Below are positions 24,105 through 32,617 of a stretch of 45,819 nucleotides of DNA, in pieces. A program made the position numbers and the translations under genes. Source of the stretch: Helicobacteraceae bacterium (lineage in GTDB: Bacteria > Campylobacterota > Campylobacteria > Campylobacterales > Sulfurimonadaceae); contig JALVUF010000015.1 of NCBI GenBank assembly GCA_027023805.1, forward strand, positions 1-45,819. Direction: 5' to 3'. A model generated the notes under the pieces. That model saw only the letters and a program-made list of their open reading frames with translations, ran no database searches and was not told where the DNA came from. The first letter of the stretch is position 1. Each line of letters opens with the position of its first letter.

Positions 24105-25499
24105 ATGTTTGACTCTTTATATAAAAATCCTGCCAAATCAGCCTTTTTCATCATACTGTTTTTAGGAATTTTTAGCACTTTTTATAATGCTTTTTTACCC
24201 CTTCATGGAGATGAAGCATATTATTGGGTTTGGAGTCATCATCTTCAAGCCAGTTATTATGATCATCCACCCATGATAGCTTATATGATGCACTTAACAA
24301 ACTATATTTCTCAAAGCCAATGGGGAGTCAGACTGACAAACATCTTTTGCATGAGTTTTACGGCATTTTATATCTTCAAGCTTACAAAATTGATGTCAGA
24401 TGAAAAAACAGCACTCAACTCAATATTGATTTTTGCTTCTATCATCTTAGTAAATGCCGGATATATCATCGCAACTCCAGATTCTCCTTTGATGCTGTTT
24501 TGGTCGATGTCGTTATATTATGCTTATAGGGCAATTTTTATAGGTCGTAAAAGTGATTTTATACTAACGGGGATCGCCTTAGGCCTTATGATGCTTAGCA
24601 AATATGCTTCTATTCTCTTTGTGGCCGGCTTACTGATATTTTTACTGCTAAAACGACGGGATATTTTTAAAAATCCATATTTTTATATAGCTATTATCAT
24701 AGCATCGATTTTAGTCTCTCCTGTGTTATGGTGGAATTATGAGCATAATTGGATTAGTTTTAAATTTCAATGGAATCACGGCAAAACAAATAATTTCGCC
24801 ATCCGTCCACTACTTCTATTAGATTTCATCTTAGGTCAATTTGCTATTTTCTCGCCGATTTTTGCAGCAATATTATTTTGGTTCTTAATCAAAAAAAAGC
24901 TCTATTTTAAAGATGACAAGCTCTTTTACATAGCAACTAGCATTATTACGATACTGCTATTTTTTACATACAAAGATTTATACAAAAATATGGAATTAGA
25001 CTGGGCAGCACCCGCCTATATCGGTGGTACAGTACTAGTAGCAATCATCATATCAAAATACAACTTAATAAAAACATTTAAAGCAGGACTAATAGTAGCG
25101 CTGATTTTTACAATACTAGGGCGCATAGCTTTGATGTTTTTTCTACCTTATGTACAAAATAGAATGTATGGCAATAAACAAGCCGTACATGTACTGCAAA
25201 GTTATGCCAAAAAAGGAGATCATTTTTATGGCGACGGTTTAACTACTACCGCGTATTTGAAGTTCTACCTTCCTCATCACCCCATTACTCAGCTCGCATG
25301 CCCTTCAAGATATTCTCAGTACAACATGTGGCAAAAAAAAGATTACCTTAAAAATGGGCTTGTTTTAACGATGGAGCCTCAAAATTATTATCTAGATAAA
25401 GAGTACAAACATGTAAAGCTACTAAAAATATTGACATTTGTGCGTGGCATACATGGTAAAAAACATTTTTATATTTACAGTGTAACCTCGCCAAAATAA
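24105..25499 (+). CDS. Family 39 glycosyltransferase (ArnT/PMT type), first copy
   Basis: Integral membrane GT-C enzyme expected to transfer a sugar from a polyprenyl-phosphate donor to an acceptor on the outer face of the inner membrane. The 464-aa protein has about ten helices. The first outer loop carries the catalytic-type acid pair D36-E37 (HGDEAYYWVWS) and then SYYDHPPMIAY (D53-H54-P55-P56), the hallmark of this family. The YATPDSPLMLFW-like segment (IATPDSPLMLF) and a DWAAPAY block also fit. The C-terminal ~90 residues are a small soluble domain. First gene of the cassette; acceptor (lipid A, glycan or protein) unknown. Confidence 0.88.
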   Translation: MFDSLYKNPAKSAFFIILFLGIFSTFYNAFLPLHGDEAYYWVWSHHLQASYYDHPPMIAYMMHLTNYISQSQWGVRLTNIFCMSFTAFYIFKLTKLMSDEKTALNSILIFASIILVNAGYIIATPDSPLMLFWSMSLYYAYRAIFIGRKSDFILTGIALGLMMLSKYASILFVAGLLIFLLLKRRDIFKNPYFYIAIIIASILVSPVLWWNYEHNWISFKFQWNHGKTNNFAIRPLLLLDFILGQFAIFSPIFAAILFWFLIKKKLYFKDDKLFYIATSIITILLFFTYKDLYKNMELDWAAPAYIGGTVLVAIIISKYNLIKTFKAGLIVALIFTILGRIALMFFLPYVQNRMYGNKQAVHVLQSYAKKGDHFYGDGLTTTAYLKFYLPHHPITQLACPSRYSQYNMWQKKDYLKNGLVLTMEPQNYYLDKEYKHVKLLKILTFVRGIHGKKHFYIYSVTSPK

Positions 25500-25557
25500 T
25501 AATATGATTTTAATAACTGTTAATGTACAATAATATATCAAAACATAATGGTGGCGG

Positions 25558-26481
25558 ATGAAAAATATTATTAAAATAATTGTTACCATTGTTATATTTA
25601 TATATCTGTTTAAATATATAAATATACATACGTTATTAGCCGTTTTAGCTAAGAGTCATGGCGGAGATATTGCCATAGCTCTTTTATTACAAATGGCAAG
25701 CACATATTTAGCAGCATACAGATGGAGCGATATTAGCTCATTATTAAAATTTGATGAAAATCGTTTTTTTTATGTAGCTAGCTATTTTAAAGGTGCTTTT
25801 TTTAACCAGGTATTGCCTAGCAGTATAGGAGGGGATACGGTACGCGTACTAGATCTCTCCTTTAAAGGATATCATAAAAAAGAGGCTCTGTTTGATGTTT
25901 TTATGGATAGAATTATTGGTCTAGCCGGCCTGCTTGCATTAAACCTTATCTCTACAATTATCTTTTTTGGTATATTTAAAAACAGTTTTTCATATCTTAT
26001 TATAACAATCTCAGGCGGTGGCTTGCTTGGATTTATCTTTTTATTTTTACTGCATAAGTTTCATTTTCTAAAAAACATCAAAGGTTTACACTATTTTTAT
26101 AAACTTGGCATAAAATTGGATCATCTTTATAAAAATAAAAAAAACTTGATAAAACATATAGGTATTTCTGTCGGTGTACAGTTACTAACCGTAATGGCAC
26201 TTTTTGCGATATCTAAGAGTATAGATATCAAACTGGATTTTGAAACATTTTTAATAGCGGTTCCTCCTGTATTTTTACTTATGATTATACCTTTATCTCT
26301 TGCTGGATGGGGCATTAGAGAGGGTGCGATGGTTGGTATTTTTATGTTGGTATATGATGATAAGGCAAAAATTTTAGCAATGTCTATTTTATATGGGCTT
26401 CTTCTTATTATCAGCGCATTGCCTGGTTCATACTTCTGGATAAAAAATAAAACGCAAATCAGCACAAAGGCGGACACATGA
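25558..26481 (+). CDS. LPG-synthase-like flippase-domain membrane protein (UPF0104/AglD type)
   Basis: The 307-aa protein has about eight helices and matches the membrane region of lysylphosphatidylglycerol synthases, a family also found as stand-alone proteins in glycan pathways. Recognisable blocks are AYRWSDISSLL, YFKGAFFNQVLPSSIGGDTVRV (about 77-98), DVFMDRIIGLAGLLAL and PLSLAGWGIREGAMVG near 245-260. No aminoacyl-transfer domain follows. Such proteins may translocate lipid-linked sugars; that is inference here. It follows the first GT39 gene by 58 bases, with GGTGGCGG before the start, and overlaps the GT9 gene by 4 bases (ATGA). Confidence 0.82.
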   Translation: MKNIIKIIVTIVIFIYLFKYINIHTLLAVLAKSHGGDIAIALLLQMASTYLAAYRWSDISSLLKFDENRFFYVASYFKGAFFNQVLPSSIGGDTVRVLDLSFKGYHKKEALFDVFMDRIIGLAGLLALNLISTIIFFGIFKNSFSYLIITISGGGLLGFIFLFLLHKFHFLKNIKGLHYFYKLGIKLDHLYKNKKNLIKHIGISVGVQLLTVMALFAISKSIDIKLDFETFLIAVPPVFLLMIIPLSLAGWGIREGAMVGIFMLVYDDKAKILAMSILYGLLLIISALPGSYFWIKNKTQISTKADT

Positions 26482-27698
26482 ATGTAGATACGATGAGAAA
26501 AATTGACTATTATGTTGGTGTACCTTTAACATTTTTAGGCACGATTGTCGATAAGATATATAAAAAAATTAAACCCTCTCAACAAACCAAAACTAAAAAT
26601 GTTCTTCTTGTAGAACTCTCAGAAATGGGTAGTGCTATTTTAGTTGATCCTGCGATGAGAAAACTAAAAGAAAAGATAAGCGGGGAATTGTATTTTGTAA
26701 TTTTTAGCAAAAATAAGATAAGTCTTCAACTACTAAATACCGTAAAAGAGGAAAATATTTTTACACTCAATGAAAGCGGATTAATATCTTTAATACTTAG
26801 CGCGTTCAAGTTTATGTTTTGGTGTAGAAAGAATAAGATAGATTCTTGCATAGACCTCGAACTGTTTTCAAGAGTAACTGCTCTTTTATCTTTTTTCAGC
26901 GGTGCGGTAAACCGTGTCGGATTTTACGGCTTTCACAACGAAGGGCTTTATAGAGGCGATTTTTTGACAAGAAAGGTCGCATATAATCCGCATCAGCATA
27001 TTGCAAAAAACTTTATTGCTCTCGTTGATGCGCTACTTAGTAATAAAGAGGAGATTCCTTTTACTAAACGCCATATCAGTGATGATGAGATAAAGATCGC
27101 AAAAACTGATATTACAAAAGCAGATCAAAGAGAAATTATAGAGATTATAAGTTCAAAATATATAAATTTCGATCCTTTAACGCATAAAATAATACTAATT
27201 AACTCTAACGCATCTGATTTATTACCACAAAGAAGGTGGGATCCGCAAAACTATTGTCAAGTAATTAAACAGATTTTATCTTATAACCAAGATGCGCTAG
27301 TGTTGCTTACCGGCTCACCCTCAGAATACTCGGGAGTACAGATGCTCTGTCAATGCGTAAATGATGAGAGATGTATCAATTTTGCCGGAGCTGTAAAATT
27401 TTTACAGCTTCCATCGCTTTATAGCATCAGCTCTTTTATGCTTACCAATGATTCCGGTCCGGCTCATTTTGCATCTATTACAGATATGCATACATTTGTT
27501 ATCTTTGGACCTGAGACACCCGCACTTTACGGCTCTTTAGGACCATCTACACCTATATTTGCCGCTCTGTCATGCAGCCCATGCGTTAGTGCTTCAAATC
27601 ATAGAAAAACACCATGCACCGACAATCAATGTCTGCAGGTTATCACTCCGCAAATCGTATTTGAAACTATAAGGTTTAAACTTGACCAATTATCTTAA
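26478..27698 (+). CDS. Family 9 glycosyltransferase (heptosyltransferase-like)
   Basis: The 406-aa GT-B protein resembles ADP-heptose:LPS heptosyltransferases. The N-terminal half has LLVELSEMGSAILVDPAMR where the family shows its R(L/F)xxxGDxxxxxP region. The C-terminal half has the nucleotide-binding signature MLTNDSGPAHFASITDMHTFVIFGPETP-like block (near 322-350), followed by a Cys-rich segment (CSPCVSASNHRKTPCTDNQC) similar to that seen in several GT9 enzymes. It works in the cytoplasm, adding a sugar to a core or lipid-linked glycan. The start overlaps the previous stop by 4 bases and the next gene starts 17 bases before its stop. Donor sugar is not determined. Confidence 0.85.
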   Translation: MNVDTMRKIDYYVGVPLTFLGTIVDKIYKKIKPSQQTKTKNVLLVELSEMGSAILVDPAMRKLKEKISGELYFVIFSKNKISLQLLNTVKEENIFTLNESGLISLILSAFKFMFWCRKNKIDSCIDLELFSRVTALLSFFSGAVNRVGFYGFHNEGLYRGDFLTRKVAYNPHQHIAKNFIALVDALLSNKEEIPFTKRHISDDEIKIAKTDITKADQREIIEIISSKYINFDPLTHKIILINSNASDLLPQRRWDPQNYCQVIKQILSYNQDALVLLTGSPSEYSGVQMLCQCVNDERCINFAGAVKFLQLPSLYSISSFMLTNDSGPAHFASITDMHTFVIFGPETPALYGSLGPSTPIFAALSCSPCVSASNHRKTPCTDNQCLQVITPQIVFETIRFKLDQLS

Positions 27699-29124
27699 TA
27701 AATACCGTATCGATCTTATTTTATTTATCGTAGCAGTCTCTTTCTTTAGACTGTATGTAGCTAGTCATGAAGGCTTAGGCGTTGATGAAGCACACTATGT
27801 ACTTTATGGCATCCACTTAGATTGGAGTTATTTTGACCATCCTCCATTAGTCGGATGGACTCAACGCCTTTCATCATCAATCTTTGGTGTAAATGATCTT
27901 GCAGCCAGAATACCCGCAGTTGCCATAGGTGCAATAGTTGATTTTTTCATTTATGATTTAATTTATAAGATCTCTAAAGATACATATATCGCTTTTATGG
28001 CACTACTGGCTATTAGCGCATCTTTTATCTTTAATGCGCTATTTTTAATGTTGTTACCTGAAACACTTCTACTGTTTTTTGTTATTCCAATTATATACAC
28101 CGTTATTAAAATAGAACAAGATAACCGTACACGCTATTGGATAATATTGGGTCTTTTACTTGGACTCTCAGGTTTAGCAGGATATACGGCAATCTTTTTT
28201 GTTGTTGCTATTTTATTATATATGATTATTAAAAGAAGATGGGATCTGCTTCTTAACAAAAATCTCATAACTGCCGCTATTATCGCTTTTATCATGATAA
28301 CACCGATACTATACTGGAACATAAAACACAACTGGATCAGCTTTACGTATCAAAGCCATCATGTTATGATAGCAAAACATATACATCTTGGTAGATTTTT
28401 CAAATCCATGCTTGTACAATTTGGCGCTTACAATCCACTGCTTTTTCCACTGTCTTTTTACGGACTTTATAAAGCTTTACGATCAAAAAATGACTATCTA
28501 TTTTTATCTGGGCTTTTTGGTCTTTTAATCATAGGTTTTTTTCTATATGCTTCACTATATAAAACAGCCCTTCCTCACTGGAGTGCACTATATTATCTGT
28601 TATTTATTCCAATTGGCACATATTATATTTTACAGCTCTCTAGCGGATATAAAAAATATTTAAAAATTGCAATATGGTTCGGGCTTATTTTATCTGCTGT
28701 AGTTTATATAGAACTTGCAACTAAAATCATTCCGTTTCCAAACTATAAATCGCCTCTTAGAGATTTATCAGGCTGGCCTATGATTATGAAAAATGCAAAC
28801 AAACTCATAACTGATAAAAACAAAAATGCTATAGCAGTTACGAACTGGACAATAGCTTCACGGACTATGTATTATGATAGAAAATATAAAACAAACGTAT
28901 ATCTGCTTGGCAAAGGAATCACTCAATTTACTTTTTGGATGAAAGGCTCACCAATGGGTAAAAATCTTATAGTTATCAACACGCACTTTTTTCATAAAGA
29001 TGTGTCAACATACATGAAATGCACTAAAGTTATCAAACATCCCGTCTTTTATATAAAAGTAGCAGGACATATCGTAAATAGTGTACAATTTGTTACATGT
29101 AAAGATTATCAAGGGCTAAAATGA
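27682..29124 (+). CDS. Family 39 glycosyltransferase (ArnT/PMT type), second copy
   Basis: Paralogue of the first gene in the cassette. The 480-aa protein has about ten helices, the acid pair D35-E36 (GVDEAHYVLYG) and SYFDHPPLVGW (D52-H53-P54-P55), with the shared internal block PILYWNIKHNWISF matching PVLWWNYEHNWISF in the first copy. The start is a TTG at 27682 inside the end of the GT9 gene, with AAGG upstream; no other in-frame start precedes the catalytic loop. Two such enzymes in one cassette suggest two sugar additions or two acceptors. Its stop overlaps the PAP2 gene by 4 bases. Confidence 0.87.
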   Translation: MTNYLNKYRIDLILFIVAVSFFRLYVASHEGLGVDEAHYVLYGIHLDWSYFDHPPLVGWTQRLSSSIFGVNDLAARIPAVAIGAIVDFFIYDLIYKISKDTYIAFMALLAISASFIFNALFLMLLPETLLLFFVIPIIYTVIKIEQDNRTRYWIILGLLLGLSGLAGYTAIFFVVAILLYMIIKRRWDLLLNKNLITAAIIAFIMITPILYWNIKHNWISFTYQSHHVMIAKHIHLGRFFKSMLVQFGAYNPLLFPLSFYGLYKALRSKNDYLFLSGLFGLLIIGFFLYASLYKTALPHWSALYYLLFIPIGTYYILQLSSGYKKYLKIAIWFGLILSAVVYIELATKIIPFPNYKSPLRDLSGWPMIMKNANKLITDKNKNAIAVTNWTIASRTMYYDRKYKTNVYLLGKGITQFTFWMKGSPMGKNLIVINTHFFHKDVSTYMKCTKVIKHPVFYIKVAGHIVNSVQFVTCKDYQGLK

Positions 29125-29804
29125 ACTGTTCTAAACTACAGTGTATAACATTCACCGCTCTTAGTGTATTGTTCATAATATTTTCATACTTTTATTTAGA
29201 TAGAAATATAGCTGTGTATTTTATACATCACAGGCATCCATACAAAGAAATCGGTGATATTATAAGCATAGCCGGTCAGTCTCAATGGTATATCGTACCG
29301 GGATTATTTGGATTTTTATTTTATAGGTATTATAAACCCAACCTAAAATATGCTTATCGTTTTTTATTTTTGTTTAATGTTAATGTCTTTTCGGGCGTGC
29401 TTAGCATTATACTAAAAACCCTATTTGGTCGCATCCGTCCATGGGGAATAGAAAATGGACATCACCAATATGGCTTTTTATTATTTGAGCATTTTAACCT
29501 TGGACTGTTTGGCAAGCTTGAGTACCAATTTGACGCTATCAAGCATGCCACGGCTACATACGCATCATTTCCCTCAGGTCATGCAACAACCATTTTCTCA
29601 ATGTTTGTTTTTATGAGTGTCATGCTTCCAAAATATAAATACTTATGGCTATTGTGTGCTGTTGCCGTAGGCATAGCCAGACTTTTTGCAGATGATCATT
29701 TCTTAAGTGATATTGTAGGAGGAGCCCTTCTTGGAATTACATCATCTATGTATGTATATTACAAGATGAAAGACAAACTAGAGTTAAATCAGGTCAACGG
29801 ATGA
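29121..29804 (+). CDS. PAP2-family membrane phosphatase
   Basis: The 227-aa protein has about six helices and all three motifs of the acid phosphatase/PAP2 family: K99-x6-R106-P107 (KTLFGRIRP), P151-S152-G153-H154, and R187-x5-H193-x3-D197. The catalytic site should lie in the periplasm. Known relatives dephosphorylate undecaprenyl diphosphate, phosphatidylglycerol phosphate or lipid A. At the end of a cassette using polyprenyl-phosphate sugars, a role in recycling the carrier or trimming lipid A phosphate fits. Translation is coupled to the upstream gene (ATGA). The 3' end overlaps the convergent recombinase gene by 16 bases. Confidence 0.88.
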   Translation: MNCSKLQCITFTALSVLFIIFSYFYLDRNIAVYFIHHRHPYKEIGDIISIAGQSQWYIVPGLFGFLFYRYYKPNLKYAYRFLFLFNVNVFSGVLSIILKTLFGRIRPWGIENGHHQYGFLLFEHFNLGLFGKLEYQFDAIKHATATYASFPSGHATTIFSMFVFMSVMLPKYKYLWLLCAVAVGIARLFADDHFLSDIVGGALLGITSSMYVYYKMKDKLELNQVNG

Positions 29805-30598
29805 TATTTGGTGACTGTTTCTTTTAGATTTTGTTTTTGTATATGCGTATAGATTTGTGTTGTCATAAGCGATGCATGACCCAAAAGCTCTTGAACAACA
29901 CGTAAATCTGCTCCTCCCGTTACAAGGGAAGTAGCATAAGAGTGCCTTAGCACATGAGGTGACACTGAAAGGTATTTTTTTGTTATCTTAAAAGCTGAGA
30001 TTCGGCTAAGTCTATCTCCTTTATAGTTTATCCAAATACACTCTGTATCGTAAGGTCGGTTTTGCATATACTCTTTAACTGCCAATAATGCTCTACCAGC
30101 AACAGGCACCATCCTTTGCTTATCGCCCTTTCCTTGGCGCACAAGAATCCACTGCCCTTTAATATCATCTTTTTCTAACATTAAACACTCTGCAATTCTC
30201 ATACCAGTAGCATACAAAAACAGTATTAAAGCATAATCTCTTTGTCCAATCCAAATTGTCCTATCAATTAGATTTAATGGTTTTTCTATCTCATCAAACG
30301 ATAAAAATTTCGGTAATAATTTCGGTATTTTTGATAGTTGTAGGTGAATTTTATCATTTAAAAACTGTGACTTATGGCAAAAATCAAAAAAAGAATTCAA
30401 AGCAGAGAGCTTTCTATTTAAAGTATATCGATTTTTGTAATGTGATAATATACTCCAAACATCCTCTATCTTTAATGTAAGAAGAGGTTTTTGCTTTTCG
30501 ATATACAGCAGATCACTAAGATATGCATCTATGGTTTTTTGGCTTAAAGCCTTTGTAACGGTAATATACTCTATAAATGCTTCTAACTCATTGGACAT
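29789..30598 (-). CDS. Tyrosine recombinase, XerC/XerD-like
   Basis: The 269-aa protein has a SAM-like N-terminal DNA-binding domain (about 1-90) and a catalytic domain with R134 (TGMRIAE), K157 or K160, H215 and R218 (PHVLRHSYAT), H241 (LLGHASL) and Y250 (TQIYTHI). All catalytic residues are present, so it should be active. At 269 aa it is a little shorter than E. coli XerC/D (298). It is embedded between housekeeping genes with no phage or transposon genes nearby, so a chromosome dimer resolution role is more likely than mobility. Its start overlaps the end of the BamB-like gene by 11 bases. Confidence 0.86.
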   Translation of the reverse strand: MSNELEAFIEYITVTKALSQKTIDAYLSDLLYIEKQKPLLTLKIEDVWSILSHYKNRYTLNRKLSALNSFFDFCHKSQFLNDKIHLQLSKIPKLLPKFLSFDEIEKPLNLIDRTIWIGQRDYALILFLYATGMRIAECLMLEKDDIKGQWILVRQGKGDKQRMVPVAGRALLAVKEYMQNRPYDTECIWINYKGDRLSRISAFKITKKYLSVSPHVLRHSYATSLVTGGADLRVVQELLGHASLMTTQIYTHIQKQNLKETVTKYHPLT

Positions 30599-31610
30599 TT
30601 AAATGTTTATCTATGGCAAAATATTGACCATTTACATAAAAAGCGTTGCGACCCACATACACTAAACCATCTTTATCAATATCTGCGTCATAAATCTTAT
30701 ATGACTTGAAATCTTTGTTTAATGATATAAGATATCCTTGTCGTAAAAGCAGATAGACTCTTTTTTTTGTGACAATCATCCCCAAAAAATGGGCAAATTG
30801 AAATGAAATTTTTGATTTTATCTGCAGTGATTTTGTAAGAGCATATATATCTCCTGATTTTGTTGCAACATAGATAGTGCCTTTAAAATATTTGATATCT
30901 CTGACATCAAAAGATGCCCTTTTTGTGCCTTGCTCAACTGATAGGACATTATAACCGCTAGCGCTTATAAGATTGTTACCGGCAACTTCAAAATCAATAA
31001 CATTATTAAAGTATTGCTTAGAGCTGACAATGATAGACTTAACAATTCTTTTAGTTGCACTATTAACAATAGTAAGACTTCCATCAAGAGTTGGAAAAAT
31101 AACTAAATTGTTTAAAAAATATGGATTTACAACTCTTTGATCAACAGCTACCGGAGTATTTCCCGGAGATTGAAATACAATCTGTTTATCTTTAAGCAAA
31201 TAAAGAGCAATATTATCCGAAGCAAATAAAACGGCAACTAAACCGTTATGTACTGTGGCAGCTGCTATTGTTTTTTTAAGGCGAAAAACAATTTTTTCAG
31301 ATAAATCACTACGTTTTATCAGTGTCAACTCACCATTTACCGTAGATAATATAATCCATTGTTTTTGTACATGCAGAAGTCTTTGGTTGTGATAATCTAC
31401 ATCTGTATTGATAATCTTATTTTGATACAGTATCTGACCATTTTGCAAAATGGCACCGCTAGAGGATGAAGATACTATAGAACTGTTTAAATCATGCTGA
31501 TAAGGCCAATCTCCGACTACGCTTTGAGTCGGCTTAAACACTTCTTTATCACTGCATCCACCTAGAAAAAGCATCGATGCCGCTAACACTATATATATAA
31601 TACGCTTCAT
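30588..31610 (-). CDS. Outer-membrane lipoprotein with beta-propeller, BamB-like
   Basis: The 340-aa protein has a lipoprotein signal with lipobox LGGC (C19), then a repeat-rich beta protein with PQQ-type blades (NGQILYQNK, VNGELTLIKRSD, LDGSLTIVNSATKR, KSGDIYALTK, GTIYVATKSG). This is the layout of BamB, the scaffold lipoprotein of the BAM outer-membrane assembly machine. The neighbour upstream resembles YfgM, the usual BamB partner gene in proteobacteria, separated by only 1 base, which raises confidence. Sequence similarity to E. coli BamB is low by eye. Confidence 0.68.
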   Translation of the reverse strand: MKRIIYIVLAASMLFLGGCSDKEVFKPTQSVVGDWPYQHDLNSSIVSSSSSGAILQNGQILYQNKIINTDVDYHNQRLLHVQKQWIILSTVNGELTLIKRSDLSEKIVFRLKKTIAAATVHNGLVAVLFASDNIALYLLKDKQIVFQSPGNTPVAVDQRVVNPYFLNNLVIFPTLDGSLTIVNSATKRIVKSIIVSSKQYFNNVIDFEVAGNNLISASGYNVLSVEQGTKRASFDVRDIKYFKGTIYVATKSGDIYALTKSLQIKSKISFQFAHFLGMIVTKKRVYLLLRQGYLISLNKDFKSYKIYDADIDKDGLVYVGRNAFYVNGQYFAIDKHLNVQ

Positions 31611-31611
31611 A

Positions 31612-32184
31612 CTATTTTAGTCCGTAGTGGTATAAAATATTTGCAACCTGGCTAATAGGAGAGTTTGCCGGTATCTCTTTTAGTGTATCGTCTGCTTGGG
31701 CAGTTTTGTGCTGTTTTAGCTGTATATATGCAACTTGCAGCACAGCTAGTTGTTTATATATGGCTTCTGGTTTACCGATATACTCATTTAGCGCGCCTTT
31801 GCCGGCTTTAATGCTTGCTAGCTGATATGAAGCCAAATCTGAAACAAATAGTGTTTTTGAATCAGTCAACCGTTTTAAAATCTTGGGATTATTATTTTTT
31901 ATGCCAAGTTGTAGCATATATATGTTATATAAGTTATTATTGTCATTTTTGAGCGTAATTAGAGCACTTTTATCGCCTGGATTGTGTTGCAATGCCATAA
32001 AAGCAGAATTTGAAAGCTTAATATCTTTTGATTGCTGGTGAGCATAAAACATTTCCGCCACTCCTGCAACAATCAATGCTATAACAATAATATATATTAG
32101 AGACTTATATTTTGTTACAAAACTCTCTATCCTGATGGCATTTGCAAAAAATTTCTCTTCACTGTTTAATTGATCTTTTACCAT
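31612..32184 (-). CDS. YfgM-like membrane-anchored TPR protein
   Basis: The protein starts with a cytoplasmic segment, one helix (about 27-45 from the ATG at 32184, SLIYIIVIALIVAGVAEMFY), and a helical periplasmic domain of TPR type. This is the plan of YfgM, a periplasmic chaperone-network protein. The frame is open further up to a TTG at 32247 (211 aa); the ATG at 32184 (190 aa) is preferred because the extra residues are not conserved-looking, but neither start has a strong ribosome site. It forms a pair with the BamB-like gene. It diverges from gatC. Confidence 0.62.
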   Translation of the reverse strand: MVKDQLNSEEKFFANAIRIESFVTKYKSLIYIIVIALIVAGVAEMFYAHQQSKDIKLSNSAFMALQHNPGDKSALITLKNDNNNLYNIYMLQLGIKNNNPKILKRLTDSKTLFVSDLASYQLASIKAGKGALNEYIGKPEAIYKQLAVLQVAYIQLKQHKTAQADDTLKEIPANSPISQVANILYHYGLK

Positions 32185-32284
32185 CGATACGTTATCTTTA
32201 AAACCCAAAGCATGTCTCCCATTATGTAAGTTCACAATAATATCCAATAGATTGTTAAAGTTTTGTAAAATCGTATTTTTTTGT

Positions 32285-32290
32285 TACAAT
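32285..32290 (+). promoter_or_regulatory. Candidate -10 box for gatC-pilT
   Basis: TACAAT within TTTGTTACAATTAG, 25 bases before the gatC start, itself preceded by AAAGGAG. Confidence 0.35.
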
Positions 32291-32314
32291 TAGTTTGATT
32301 AAAAAAGGAGTCCT

Positions 32315-32605
32315 ATGCAAGTAAATGAACAACTATTGACACATTTGGAAAATTTGTCATATCTTAAAGTATCTGAAGATAAACGCCAAGAAATTATAAA
32401 CCAACTCTCTCAAATCGTTTCGTTTGTCGATAATCTAAGCCAATTGGATACCAACTCAATTGATGAAACTTTTACTATGACTAATCAGGCTACTTATCTC
32501 CGCGAAGATGAACCGATGTGCGATTCAGATATTAATACAAATATTATAAAACATGCACCGCGTACTGAAAATAATTTCTTTATAGTTCCAAAAATTATAG
32601 AATAA
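32315..32605 (+). CDS. gatC: Asp-tRNA(Asn)/Glu-tRNA(Gln) amidotransferase subunit C
   Basis: Small stabilising subunit of GatCAB, which amidates misacylated Glu-tRNA(Gln) and Asp-tRNA(Asn); Campylobacterota depend on this route. The 96-aa protein shows the GatC pattern: helical N-terminus with LLTHLENLSYLKVSEDKRQ, then QIVSFVDNLSQLDTNSID, then LREDEP and the C-terminal APRTENNFFIVPKIIE. AAAGGAG precedes the start. It is 12 bases upstream of pilT and likely co-transcribed. Confidence 0.95.
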   Translation: MQVNEQLLTHLENLSYLKVSEDKRQEIINQLSQIVSFVDNLSQLDTNSIDETFTMTNQATYLREDEPMCDSDINTNIIKHAPRTENNFFIVPKIIE

Positions 32606-32617
32606 AAAGGCGTACAA

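Noticed and set aside
29789-30598. Tyrosine recombinase as a sign of an integrated element
   Set aside because: No attachment repeats, phage, transposase or cargo genes beside it; the flanking genes are ordinary chromosomal ones.
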